Shown in pieces: positions 37,453 through 46,636 of a stretch of 64,000 bases of DNA. Source of the stretch: Kiloniellaceae bacterium (GTDB lineage Bacteria; Pseudomonadota; Alphaproteobacteria; Kiloniellales; J153); assembly GCA_021776095.1 (NCBI GenBank), contig JAJFGO010000066.1, positions 1-64,000 on the forward strand, given 5' to 3'. The notes beneath the pieces were generated by a model, which saw only the letters and a program-made list of their open reading frames with translations, did no database searches and had not been told where the DNA came from. How positions within the stretch are numbered: position 1 is the first letter of the stretch; the number at the start of each line of letters is the position of its first letter. Made by a program: the position numbers and the translations under genes.

Positions 37453-39402
37453 TCAGCCGGCCTTGTTCACCCGCATGTACCATTCGACCAGGCGGCGGAC
37501 CTGCCGCTCGGTATAACCGCGGTCCTGCATGCGGCGCAGGAACTCATTATGTTGTTTGTCGGTCACGCTGTCCTTCTTGGTGCCGAAGCTGATCACCGGC
37601 AGCAGGTCCTCGACCTGGCTGAACATGCGTTTCTCGATCACCTCGCGCAGCTTTTCGTAGCTGGTCCAGGCGGGGTTCTTGCCGGCGTTCTTAGCCCGGG
37701 CGCGCAGTGAGAACTTAACGACCTCATTGCGGAAATCCTTCGGATTAGCGATTCCGGCCGGCTTTTCAATCTTGGACAGCTCGGAGTCCAGGATCTCGCG
37801 GTCGAAGACCTGCCCCGTGTCTGGGTCCTTGTAATCCTGATCTTCGATCCAGGCGTCAGCATAGGAAATATAGCGGTCGAAGAGGTTCTGGCCATACTCG
37901 GTGTAAGATTCCAGATAAGCCTTTTGGATTTCGTGGCCGATAAATTCAGCATAGCGCGGCGACAGCTCGGACTTGATGAAATCGAGATAGGCCGATTCCG
38001 TGTCTGCCGGGTGCTGTTCGCGCTTAATCGCCTGCTCCAGAACGTACATGAGGTGCACCGGATCGGCCGCGACTTCCTCGGTATCGTAGTTGAAGGTCTC
38101 GGACAGCACCTTGAAGGCGAAGCGGGTGCTGACGCCGTTCATGCCTTCGTCAACCCCGGCGACATCCCGGTATTCCTGGACCGATTTGGCCTTGGGGTCG
38201 ATGTCCTTCAGATTCTCGCCGTCGTAGACCCGCATTTTAGTGTGCAGGGGTGAATTCTCGTGTTCGCGCAACCGGGTCGAGACACAGAAACGGCTAAGGG
38301 TCTCAAGCACTTCCGGCGTGCAGCACTGGCCGTCCAACTCGCTGTCTCGCAGCAGCTTCTCGTAGATCTTCTTCTCCTCCGAGAAGCGCAGGCAATAAGG
38401 CACCTTGACCACGCAGATGCGGTCGAGGAAGGCTTCGTTGTTCTTGTTGCTCTTGAACTGCTGCCATTCGGCTTCGTTCGAATGAGCCAGGACGATACCC
38501 TGATAGGGGAATGCGCCGCCGCTCTCCGTGCCCAGGTAGTTGCCTTCTTGCGTCGCGGTCAGCAGGGGATGCAGCACCTTGATAGGCGCCTTGAACATCT
38601 CGACGAATTCCAGCATGCCTTGGGTCGTCCGATTCAGACCGCCGCTATGGCTGTAGGCGTCCGGGTCGTCCTGGCTGAAGTGCTCCAACTGGCGGATATC
38701 GATCTTGCCCACCAGGGCAGAGATATCCTGGTTGTTTTCGTCGCCTGGCTCGGTCTTGGCCACGCCGATCTGGCGCAACTTCGAGGGCATCAGCTTGACC
38801 ACGCTGAATTTCGAGATGTCGCCGCCGAATTCGTCCAGGCGCTTGGTGGCCCAGGGCGAGATCAGGCCGGTCAGACGGCGCTGCACGATGCCGTATTTGT
38901 CCTCTAAGAGGCCAGCCATGCGTTGCGGGTGGAACAAGCCGAGCGGTGACTCAAAGACCGGGCTGAGCTGGTCACCGGCCTTCAAAACGTAGATCGGCCG
39001 TTCCTCAATGAGCAGCTTCAGGCGTTCCGCCAGGGACGACTTGCCGCCGCCGACCGGGCCCAGCAGATAGAGGATCTGCTTGCGCTCTTCCAATCCCTGC
39101 GCCGCGTAGCGAAAATAGCCCACGATCCGCTCGATCGTGTCTTCCATTCCGTAGAACTCGCTGAACGCGGGATAGACCTTGATCGTCCGGTTCATGAAGA
39201 TCCGACCCAGGCGCTCGTCGGTGCTGGTATCGACGAGTTTCGCCTCGCCGATCGCGGCGATCATGCGCTCCGGCGCGGAGGCGTACATCTCCGGGTCCTC
39301 TCGACAGCCGAGCAGGTATTCCTGAAGGCTGAGTTCTTCTTGCCGCTCACGGCTGTAGATCTCGGAGAAGAGGTCGAAGACGTCGGGGCTGTGTACGTTC
39401 AT
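37453..39402 (-). CDS. PrkA family serine protein kinase (YeaG-like)
   Basis: About 649 residues, read from the ATG at 39402 (MNVHSPDVFDLFSEIYSRER). The first 400 residues are an AAA-type domain with Walker A in LLGPVGGGKSSLAERL. The C-terminal PrkA domain follows (about 400-649) with FDRYISYADAWIEDQDYKDP. Homologues in Bacillus and E. coli act in sporulation, nitrogen starvation and stress. The three-gene order prkA, DUF444, spoVR is the conserved one. An AAGG about 9 bases ahead supports the start. Confidence 0.94.
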   Translation of the reverse strand: MNVHSPDVFDLFSEIYSRERQEELSLQEYLLGCREDPEMYASAPERMIAAIGEAKLVDTSTDERLGRIFMNRTIKVYPAFSEFYGMEDTIERIVGYFRYAAQGLEERKQILYLLGPVGGGKSSLAERLKLLIEERPIYVLKAGDQLSPVFESPLGLFHPQRMAGLLEDKYGIVQRRLTGLISPWATKRLDEFGGDISKFSVVKLMPSKLRQIGVAKTEPGDENNQDISALVGKIDIRQLEHFSQDDPDAYSHSGGLNRTTQGMLEFVEMFKAPIKVLHPLLTATQEGNYLGTESGGAFPYQGIVLAHSNEAEWQQFKSNKNNEAFLDRICVVKVPYCLRFSEEKKIYEKLLRDSELDGQCCTPEVLETLSRFCVSTRLREHENSPLHTKMRVYDGENLKDIDPKAKSVQEYRDVAGVDEGMNGVSTRFAFKVLSETFNYDTEEVAADPVHLMYVLEQAIKREQHPADTESAYLDFIKSELSPRYAEFIGHEIQKAYLESYTEYGQNLFDRYISYADAWIEDQDYKDPDTGQVFDREILDSELSKIEKPAGIANPKDFRNEVVKFSLRARAKNAGKNPAWTSYEKLREVIEKRMFSQVEDLLPVISFGTKKDSVTDKQHNEFLRRMQDRGYTERQVRRLVEWYMRVNKAG

Positions 39403-39705
39403 GGCTAACCTTCGATTCACGGATGCTAAGGTGACCAGTTCAATGACAGGTTGCGTCGAGATGGTTAAGAAGACCTTGCGATATTAAGAAATATTGTTGC
39501 GGAGTTACTAAGATCGCAAACAAACGCTTCGGCGTGGCGAGTCCAATCCGCCGGTGCCGAAGACTCATGCGGAGGGAATTTCGCCGTCGGCGCTCTTCTC
39601 CCGCTCGAGCCTTGCGTGTGTTACGCAAGCGCACCGCCCCGCATGTACGCGTTGGGCCTAAGCTCAAGAAATTGTGATGAATTTGCGGCGCAGGCCGCGT
39701 TGCCG
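39403..39705. other. Intergenic region upstream of prkA
   Basis: About 300 bases between the prkA start and the soxG stop. It contains the presumed prkA promoter on the minus strand, with a moderately AT-rich part at 39470-39530 (GATATTAAGAAATATTGTTG). I see no convincing gene, repeat or terminator. Short open frames here are not preceded by ribosome-binding sites. Confidence 0.5.
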
Positions 39706-40341
39706 CTAACGTTCGCCGCGTGCGACTCCGAATTCGCGGGCCGCGTCCTCGAGCCATCGCCAAGTGTATTCGGCGAAACTGCGCGCCACATAGACGTCGA
39801 AGGCAGGGCCATCGGCGGCCGTTTCGTCAGGGGTCATGTGCAGCAGGATGGCCGCTCTGGCGAGCACGGATTGCGCGCACTGGCCTTGGGCGAAGTGGCG
39901 CGGGTGGAAATCCAGCGGGCACCCCTTTTGCAAGACTGCGCGCGCCTTGGCACCCGATATCCGGATACAGGCGCGGCTTTCGCTGATGTCGGTCACCGCC
40001 GCCGAAATGCCGGCTAGGGCGGCGCGCAGGCTTTCGGCGATGCGCGGGCCCGACTTCGGGCCGCCGCGCGCGTCCAGGATTAGCCATTCGCCGGGCCCCA
40101 GCCACAAGGCGGTGGTATTCGCGCTACCGGCGGTGGCCCCGGCCTCGACCGGCAGATCGTAACCGGCGGCGGCCTTGAAGGCGCCATGAAAATTCGCGTT
40201 GTCGCCTGGCCCGCGCAGGTTCACGAGTCCGGGAAACGGCCGTTCGGCCATGTGGACGCCGGCCGGTTTGCCGCTACCGGGGCCGTGCGCCGCCAGGGCG
40301 AGGTGGGCGAGGGGGCTTTGGCGCAGATAACTCTCAATCAT
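39706..40341 (-). CDS. soxG: Sarcosine oxidase, gamma subunit
   Basis: The small folate-domain-like subunit of the four-part sarcosine oxidase, 211 residues. Recognisable are the SPLAHLALAAHGPGSGKPAG start, VNLRGPGDNANFHGAFK, ALWLGPGEWLI and DISESRACIRISGAKARAVLQKGCPLD. It overlaps the soxA stop by eight bases, indicating coupled translation. It ends the soxBDAG operon. Confidence 0.93.
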   Translation of the reverse strand: MIESYLRQSPLAHLALAAHGPGSGKPAGVHMAERPFPGLVNLRGPGDNANFHGAFKAAAGYDLPVEAGATAGSANTTALWLGPGEWLILDARGGPKSGPRIAESLRAALAGISAAVTDISESRACIRISGAKARAVLQKGCPLDFHPRHFAQGQCAQSVLARAAILLHMTPDETAADGPAFDVYVARSFAEYTWRWLEDAAREFGVARGER

Positions 40342-43300
40342 TGAGCCGGGTTCCTTCCGGGTCGAGGAAGACCGGGCTAACCACCTTGCAGGTGACGGTC
40401 GTGCCGTCGGCCAGCGGGGCCAGCACCGTCTGGCCCATGCGCGCCTGCCCGCCTTTGATCATAGCCAGGGCGATGGATCGGCCGAGATTGGGGCTGTGGT
40501 AGCTGGAACTCACATGGCCGATCATGGGCATGGGCGGCTTGGGCAGCACCCGCTCGACCAATTGCGCGCCCTCGGGCAGGACCTCCTCGGGATTCTCGCT
40601 CAACAGGCCGACCAGTTGCTTGCGGTCGGGCTTCAGCATGTCCGGGCGGCTGAGCGCGCGTTTGCCGATGAAGTCCTTCTTCTTGGAGACGATCCAGTCC
40701 ATGCCCAGGTCGATCGGCGTGACCGAGCCGTCGGTTTCCTGGCCGACGATGATGAAACCTTTCTCGGCGCGCAGCACGTGCATGGCCTCGGTGCCGTAGG
40801 GTGTGATGTCGTACTTGGCCCCGGCGGTCATCAGCGCGTGCCATAGAGCGAGCCCGCACGAGGCCGGCACGTTGATCTCGTAGCTCATCTCGCCGGTGAA
40901 GGAGATGCGGGCGATGCGCGCGTCGATCCCGGCCACGCGGCCCGGTGCGATCGCCATATGCGGCAGGGCCTCGGTGCTCAAGTCGAGATCGGCCGCCAAC
41001 TCCCGCAACAGCGGCTTCGCATTGGGCCCGGCGATGGTGACTGTCGCGAACTGCTCGGTCACGCTGGTCACAAAGACCTCCATGTCCGGCCACTCGGTTT
41101 GCAGGAATTCCTCGAGCTGGGCCAGAACCGGCGCGGCATTGCCGGTTGTCGTGGTCATCAGATAGTGATTTTCGCCGAGGCGCGCGGTGACGCCATCGTC
41201 GATCACCATGCCGGCTTCGTTCAGCATCAGGCCGTAACGGCAGCGGCCGACCGCCAGCTTCGACCAGGCATTGGTGTAGACCCGATTGAGGAACTCCGCC
41301 GTGTCCTTGCCCTGGATGTCGATCTTACCCAGGGTCGTCGCATCCATGATGCCGAGCGAATCGCGTGCCGCCTTGACCTCGCGGTTGACCGCCTGGTGCA
41401 TGGTTTCGCCTGGCTTGGGAAAATACCAAGGCCGCTTCCACTGGCCGACGTCCTCGAAGGCCGCGCCGGCCTGTTCGTGCCAGCTATGGATCGGCGTTTT
41501 GCGCACCGGGTCCAAGAGACCGTCGACGTCGCGTCCGGCGAAGATGCCGAAGGTGACCGGCGTATAGGGCGGGCGGAAGGTGGTCACCCCGACCTCGGGG
41601 ATCTCCCGGCCCATGGTCTTGGCAACGATACCGATCGCGTTGACGTTGCTGGTCTTGCCTTGATCCGTCCCCATGCCAGTCGTGGTGTAGCGTTTGACGT
41701 GCTCGATCGAGTGGTAGCCCTCGCGCAGGGCGAGCCGCAGGTCGTTCGCGGTTACGTCGTTCTGGAAATCGACGAAGGCCTTGCCGCCGCGCCCCGGCGG
41801 TTTGTCCGATGGCACCTCCCAGGCCCATTGCGCCGGCAGGAAGCCGTGGTTCTCTGCCTCGGGCGCGCGTGCGCCGTCCCGGCCGGGCTTGCAGCCGGCG
41901 TCCTTGGCCGCGTCGCGGCCGGCGGCATGGCCTTGGGCCAGGCAATCGGCCAGACCGAAGGCGCCGTTGCAGGCTCCGGCGGAGTGCGCGCCCTGTGCCG
42001 GGTCGCCGGGCACGAAAGCGCCGAGGGCCTCGTCAAAAACCACCTTGCCGCGCGATTGGCTGAAAAGATGCAGGGCCGGGCTCCACCCCCCCGACATGGC
42101 CAGGATATCGCAGTCCAAGGTTTCGCTCACGGCCAAGGCCCGGCCACTGCCCGGGTCCACGCGCCCGACGCGCACCTGCTTAACGCGCTTCTCGCCGCTG
42201 GTTCCGACCACGGCGCTGCCCGGCATGATGTGCAGGCCCTGGGCCTCGGCCCGTTCGGTGGCGGGGCCTTCGGGATTGGCGCGCAGGTCGACCACGGCGC
42301 GCACATTCACACCGGCCGCCGCCATGTCCAGGGCCGCCGTGTAGCCGCCGTCGTTGTTGGTGAAGACCACTGCCTTGTTGCCGGACCGGACCGCATAGCG
42401 GTTGACGTAAGTCCGGCAAGCGTCCGCCAGCATGATGCCCGGGCGGTCGTTGTCGGCGAAGACCAGGGGCCGTTCAATCGCGCCGGTCGCCAGCACGACT
42501 TGCTTGGCGCGCAGCTTCCATAGGCGCTGGCGCGGCAGATGACCGGGCTTTTCACCCAGGTGGTCGGTGACCCGCTCGACCATGGCGATAAAATTGTGAT
42601 CGAAATAACCGTAGGCCAAGGTCCGGGTCAGAACCGTGACTTGGTCCATAGCCGCCAGTTCGGCCCGCGCCGCCGCGATCCATTGGGCCGCCGGCTGGCC
42701 ATCGATCGTCGTGCCGTTGGTGCCGAGCAGGCTGCCGCCCAAATCCGAATCCTGTTCGGCCAGGATCACCCGCGCCCCGGCGCGTCCAGCGGCCAGGGCG
42801 GCGGCCAAGCCGGCGGGGCCGCCGCCGACCACCAGGACATCGCAGTGCGCGAAGGTCTTGTCGTAATGGTCCGGGTCGCGCCCCCGGGGCGCTTCGCCCA
42901 GTCCGGCGGCATGGCGGATGACGTACTCGTATTTCATCCAGAACGAGGCCGGCCACATGAAGGTCTTGTAATAGAATCCGGATGGGAGGACGCGCGACAG
43001 GGCATTGTTGAAGGCGCCAATATCGAAGCTCAAGCTGGGCCAACGGTTTTGCGAACGCGCCTCCAGGCCGTCGATCAGCTCGATCTGGGTGGCGCGCAGG
43101 TTCGGTTCGCTGCGTGCGCCTTCGCCCAGTTGGATCAAGGCGTTGGGCTCCTCCGCCCCGGCACTCAGGATGCCGCGCGTCCGATGGTATTTGAAGCTGC
43201 GCCCGACCAGATGCACGCCATTGGCGAGCAAGGCGGCAGCCAGCGTGTCGCCGGCATAGCCCATGTAGTCGCGCCCGTCGAAACGGAATCCGAGCCGGCG

Positions 43301-43348
43301 GTCCCGGTCGATCAACCCCCCTTCCGGCAAACGAAAACTCTGTGTCAC
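40334..43348 (-). CDS. soxA: Sarcosine oxidase, alpha subunit
   Basis: The 1004-residue NAD- and folate-binding subunit of heterotetrameric sarcosine oxidase, which demethylates sarcosine to glycine and forms methylene-THF. Modules in order: a 2Fe-2S-like N-terminal fold (about 20-100), an FAD/NAD Rossmann region with DVLVVGGGPAGLAAALAAGRAGA near residue 152, and a C-terminal GcvT-like THF-binding half (about 600-1004) with DATTLGKIDIQGKDTAEFLNRVY and the KGFIIVGQETDGSVTPIDLG region. The start is a GTG at 43348 with GAGG upstream. It is followed by soxG with an overlap. Confidence 0.96.
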   Translation of the reverse strand: MTQSFRLPEGGLIDRDRRLGFRFDGRDYMGYAGDTLAAALLANGVHLVGRSFKYHRTRGILSAGAEEPNALIQLGEGARSEPNLRATQIELIDGLEARSQNRWPSLSFDIGAFNNALSRVLPSGFYYKTFMWPASFWMKYEYVIRHAAGLGEAPRGRDPDHYDKTFAHCDVLVVGGGPAGLAAALAAGRAGARVILAEQDSDLGGSLLGTNGTTIDGQPAAQWIAAARAELAAMDQVTVLTRTLAYGYFDHNFIAMVERVTDHLGEKPGHLPRQRLWKLRAKQVVLATGAIERPLVFADNDRPGIMLADACRTYVNRYAVRSGNKAVVFTNNDGGYTAALDMAAAGVNVRAVVDLRANPEGPATERAEAQGLHIMPGSAVVGTSGEKRVKQVRVGRVDPGSGRALAVSETLDCDILAMSGGWSPALHLFSQSRGKVVFDEALGAFVPGDPAQGAHSAGACNGAFGLADCLAQGHAAGRDAAKDAGCKPGRDGARAPEAENHGFLPAQWAWEVPSDKPPGRGGKAFVDFQNDVTANDLRLALREGYHSIEHVKRYTTTGMGTDQGKTSNVNAIGIVAKTMGREIPEVGVTTFRPPYTPVTFGIFAGRDVDGLLDPVRKTPIHSWHEQAGAAFEDVGQWKRPWYFPKPGETMHQAVNREVKAARDSLGIMDATTLGKIDIQGKDTAEFLNRVYTNAWSKLAVGRCRYGLMLNEAGMVIDDGVTARLGENHYLMTTTTGNAAPVLAQLEEFLQTEWPDMEVFVTSVTEQFATVTIAGPNAKPLLRELAADLDLSTEALPHMAIAPGRVAGIDARIARISFTGEMSYEINVPASCGLALWHALMTAGAKYDITPYGTEAMHVLRAEKGFIIVGQETDGSVTPIDLGMDWIVSKKKDFIGKRALSRPDMLKPDRKQLVGLLSENPEEVLPEGAQLVERVLPKPPMPMIGHVSSSYHSPNLGRSIALAMIKGGQARMGQTVLAPLADGTTVTCKVVSPVFLDPEGTRLND

Positions 43349-43358
43349 GGCGCGCCCT

Positions 43359-43652
43359 CTAAACCTGGGTTTCGTAGTCGAGCTTGGGCGGTTTCGCGCC
43401 CGCGTCGTAGGCGGCCAGTATCTCGTAGGTCACGGTGTTGCGCGCGACGTTGAACCAGCGCCGGCAGCCGTGGACGTGGCACCAGCGTTCCAGGAACACA
43501 CCCTTGGTGTTATCGCGCAAAAAGACGTAATCGGCCCACTCGGCGTCGCTGACCTTTTCCGGATCCTTTGGCCGGGCGATATGCGCTTGGCCTCCGTAGG
43601 AAAACTCGATCTCGCCGCGCGGGCCGCAGTGGGGGCAGGGGATCACCAGCAT
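43359..43652 (-). CDS. soxD: Sarcosine oxidase, delta subunit
   Basis: A 97-residue zinc-binding subunit. CPHCGPR at residues 6-12 and the C-terminal CHVHGCRRWFNVARNT supply the Cys/His zinc ligands, both typical of SoxD. It lies between soxB and soxA, 10 and 16 bases from its neighbours, in the standard order. Confidence 0.95.
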   Translation of the reverse strand: MLVIPCPHCGPRGEIEFSYGGQAHIARPKDPEKVSDAEWADYVFLRDNTKGVFLERWCHVHGCRRWFNVARNTVTYEILAAYDAGAKPPKLDYETQV

Positions 43653-43668
43653 GTCCAGGCTCTCTTCC

Positions 43669-44922
43669 TCAGTGCGCCACGGCGGCCGCGCCGTGCTCGT
43701 CGATCAAGTATCCGGTGCGGAAGCGATCGAGCGAGAAAGCCGCGTTCAAGGGGTGCGGCTCGTCCTTGGCAACCGTGTGGGCGAAGGCCCAACCGGACCC
43801 CGGCGTCGCCTTGAATCCGCCCGTGCCCCAGCCGCAGTTGATATACATGCCTCCGACCGGCGTCTTGGATAGGATCGGGCTGGCATCGGGGCAAACGTCG
43901 ACGATGCCGCCCCATTGGCGCAGCATGCGCATGCGCCGGAACATAGGGAACAGCTCGCAAATTGCGCCCAGGGTTTGTTCGGTCACCGGCAGGCTGCCGC
44001 GCTGGCCATAGCCAATGTAGGAATCGACGCCGGCGCCGATCACCAACTCGCCCTTGTCCGACTGGCTGACGTAGGCGTGCACCGCGCCCGACATGATCAC
44101 GGTGTCCAGGACCGGCTTAATCGGCTCAGACACCAGGGCCTGCAACGGCAGGCTTTGGACCGGCAGGCGGAACCCGGCCATGCCGGCCATCACGCTGGAA
44201 TGGCCGGCGGTCACGATGCCGACCTTGCGGGCCTGGATCGTGCCTTTGGCGGTCTCGACCGCGCGAACCTGTCCGTCCTCGACCTGAAAGCCGGTAACCG
44301 GGCATTGCTGAATGATATCCACGCCCAGCGCGTCTGCCGCGCGGGCATAGCCCCAGGCGACCGCGTCGTGCCGGGCGGTGCCGCCGCGCCGCTGGATCGA
44401 GGCGCCCAGCACGGGGTAGCGCCCATTGGCGCGTAGGTCCATGATCGGCACCAGGGCCTTGATTTCCTGCGGGCTTAGAAATTCGGAATCGACGCCGTTC
44501 AGCCGGTTGGCGTTGATCCGGCGCGATAGCTCGCGCAGGTCGTGCTGATTGTGTGCCAGATTCAGAACCCCGCGTTGGCTGAACATGACGTTGAAGTTCA
44601 GGTCTTGGCTCAGGCCCTCCCAGAGCTTCAGGGCGTGCTCGTAAAGCGCCGCGCTCTCGTCCCAAAGGTAGTTGGAGCGCACGATGGTTGTGTTTCGCCC
44701 GGTATTGCCGCCGCCAATCCAACCGCGTTCGACCACCGCGATATTGGTCATCCCGTGATTCTTGGCCAGGTAATAGGCGGTCGCCAGGCCGTGCCCGCCG
44801 CCGCCCACAATGATCGCGTCGTAGGACGATTTCGGCTCTGGGCTGCGCCAGGCGCGCGGCCAACCCTCGTGGTAGCTCAGCGCGTTCCGGATCAGGCTGA
44901 AAATCGAATAGCGCGGCATCAT
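43669..44922 (-). CDS. soxB: Sarcosine oxidase, beta subunit
   Basis: The catalytic flavoprotein subunit that binds FAD and covalent FMN and oxidises sarcosine. About 417 residues from the ATG at 44922 ([20 protein letters not shown]). The dinucleotide fold is [24 protein letters not shown], and the [14 protein letters not shown] end is typical of SoxB. The usual family start is MxRYSxxSL, so the upstream ATG at 44964 is less likely; the choice between 44922 and 44919 is not settled. Product glycine could feed serine metabolism (serA/serC are in the window). Confidence 0.95.
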   Translation of the reverse strand: MMPRYSIFSLIRNALSYHEGWPRAWRSPEPKSSYDAIIVGGGGHGLATAYYLAKNHGMTNIAVVERGWIGGGNTGRNTTIVRSNYLWDESAALYEHALKLWEGLSQDLNFNVMFSQRGVLNLAHNQHDLRELSRRINANRLNGVDSEFLSPQEIKALVPIMDLRANGRYPVLGASIQRRGGTARHDAVAWGYARAADALGVDIIQQCPVTGFQVEDGQVRAVETAKGTIQARKVGIVTAGHSSVMAGMAGFRLPVQSLPLQALVSEPIKPVLDTVIMSGAVHAYVSQSDKGELVIGAGVDSYIGYGQRGSLPVTEQTLGAICELFPMFRRMRMLRQWGGIVDVCPDASPILSKTPVGGMYINCGWGTGGFKATPGSGWAFAHTVAKDEPHPLNAAFSLDRFRTGYLIDEHGAAAVAH

Positions 44923-45098
44923 CTCGAATGCGGTCCCCCAGCCCTCTTTTTCGGGGCAGGTCATCGGTGATGCCCGCCCGTTCTGGCCCTCCGCCGGCCG
45001 CTCGCGGCCCCAGGCCGCGCCCAGCCAAATGGGGCGAGGGCTGCCCCAGGGGCTTGCGGGATCACGGCATCAATTTTTCTATTCGCGACATAGCCGTT

Positions 45099-45126
45099 TT
45101 GTGCCAAAGTCCCCGCACAATATACT
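45099..45126 (+). promoter_or_regulatory. Possible promoter of the GbdR-like regulator
   Basis: TTGTGC at 45099-45104 and TATACT at 45121-45126 with a 16-base spacer lie 42 bases before the regulator ATG in the 245-base divergent gap with soxB. A short inverted repeat, CTGGA ... TCCAG, overlaps the -10 side. Pattern-based only. Confidence 0.4.
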
Positions 45127-45167
45127 GGAAAATAACTCCAGGGTAGGGCTGAAGAGGCGACCAATCC

Positions 45168-46187
45168 ATGCTTGGCAATCCGGCGCGCGAACTGCCGCAA
45201 CGCATCGGACTATTACTGGTCCCCAATTTCTCGATGATCGCATTCTCCTGCGTGATCGAGACCCTGCGCCTGGCCAACCGGGCCAGCGGTCAGGAGCTGT
45301 ATCGGTGGCACATTTTTACGGCCGACGGCAAAGCGGTATGCGCCTCCAGCGGGATCGAACTCACACCCGAGGGCGATTTGGCGGCGGCCGAGGCCGTGAA
45401 GACCGTGATCGTGTGTTCGGGCGTCGAGGTGCAGCGCCTACAATGCAAGGCTGTCATAGCTTGGCTGCGCCGCAAGGCGCGCAACGGCACGGACATCGGC
45501 GCGATCTGCACCGGCAGCTATATCCTGGCGAATGCCGGTCTGCTTGACGGGCACCGCTGCACGATCCACTGGGAGAATTTGGCCGGCTTCGTCGAGGAAT
45601 TTCCTGAGATCGAGGTCACCAACGAACTCTTCGAGATCGACCGCAATCGGTTTACTTGTTCCGGCGGGACCGCGGCGATCGACATGATGCTCAATCTGGT
45701 TGGCCGCCAGCACGGCCATGCGTTGGCGGCATCGATCGCCGACCAGTTCATGCACGAGCGGATCCGCGATCAAAACGACCGGCAACGCATGTCCTTACCG
45801 GCCCGCCTGGGTGTGCGGCACCCGAAGCTCCTCTCGGTGATCGAGCTGATGGAGCAGAACCTGGAAGAGCCCTTGAGCCGGACTGCCCTGGCCCAGAACG
45901 CGGGGCTTTCGACCCGGCAACTCGAACGCCTGTTCCGCAAGTACCTCCTGCGCTCGCCGGCTCGCTACTATCTGGAGTTGCGCCTGAACCGCGCGCGTCT
46001 TTTGTTGCTGCAGACCAATATGTCGATCATCGATGTCGCGTTGGCCTGCGGTTTCGTCTCCGCGTCGCATTTTTCCAAATGCTACCGCGATTTCTTTGGC
46101 CGCACCCCGCGCAAGGAACGGGGTCTGCCAGCGGACTTCGATCTCGGTGCCGAAACCACACCCCTGGCGGCCGCGTCGGGAGAATAG
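45168..46187 (+). CDS. GlxA-type AraC regulator (GbdR-like)
   Basis: A 339-residue regulator with an N-terminal DJ-1/PfpI-like amidotransferase fold (IGLLLVPNFSMIAFSCVIET, nucleophile-elbow motif GAICTGSYILANAGLLDG) and a C-terminal AraC DNA-binding domain from about 225 (LSRTALAQNAGLSTRQLERL, VALACGFVSASHFSKCYRDF). GbdR proteins of this build activate glycine betaine, dimethylglycine and sarcosine catabolism. Its divergent position next to soxBDAG fits the same role. The ligand is inferred from homology and context, not seen. Confidence 0.85.
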   Translation: MLGNPARELPQRIGLLLVPNFSMIAFSCVIETLRLANRASGQELYRWHIFTADGKAVCASSGIELTPEGDLAAAEAVKTVIVCSGVEVQRLQCKAVIAWLRRKARNGTDIGAICTGSYILANAGLLDGHRCTIHWENLAGFVEEFPEIEVTNELFEIDRNRFTCSGGTAAIDMMLNLVGRQHGHALAASIADQFMHERIRDQNDRQRMSLPARLGVRHPKLLSVIELMEQNLEEPLSRTALAQNAGLSTRQLERLFRKYLLRSPARYYLELRLNRARLLLLQTNMSIIDVALACGFVSASHFSKCYRDFFGRTPRKERGLPADFDLGAETTPLAAASGE

Positions 46188-46200
46188 GCGGGACGCCTGT

Positions 46201-46636
46201 TTAGCCGCCGCGTGCTTTTTCCTTTAACGCCTTTGGTGAAAATGCGTAGCTGTCTTTGGTAGGCGGTTTGTGGCAGGCCAGGCATTGGGCCTGGTTGATA
46301 CCATCAGGCCGGGTTCCGTCGGCCTTGAACACGGCATAGTTCCAATCGCCATTGCGCAATTTCTTTGGGATGCTGTCGCCCCAACCAGGTTGGGTTTCCA
46401 TTGCCGTATAGGCGGCAAGTTAGCCACGCTCGTAAAAACCCATCGGCGCCGGTAACCGGATTTCCGTCGCCGTCTAGCCTGGCTTTGTAAACTTCGACGA
46501 AAAGGTAGGCGCCATCCGGCAGAGGTTCGCCAGCCGCGGCGGCACGTAGGGCCAGGTCATTAGCGAGGTAGCGGCGGACTTTTCGTCCGATATTCCGTTG
46601 GCAGCCGGCGAATTCCTCGGGTATGACCGGTGTCAT
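46201..46636 (-). pseudogene. Cytochrome P460-family gene, frameshifted and with a stop
   Basis: Two minus-strand frames together read as one protein. The first (from 46636, MTPVIPEEFAGCQ) carries EPLPDGAYLFVEVYKARLDG and the second ends in NGDWNYAVFKADGTR and QAQCLACHKPPTKDSYAF, with the heme site CLACH. They join near 46430-46440, where one extra base in a GGGTTTTT run shifts the frame. In the second frame the sequence continues GFYERG, then a TAA at about 46420, then LAAYTAMETQPGWGD. Two lesions make it a pseudogene unless the read is wrong. It is convergent with the GbdR-like gene. Confidence 0.7.

Noticed and set aside
40958-42523. 521-codon open frame antisense to soxA
   Set aside because: soxA is certain on the other strand, and this frame has no recognisable domain or ribosome-binding site.
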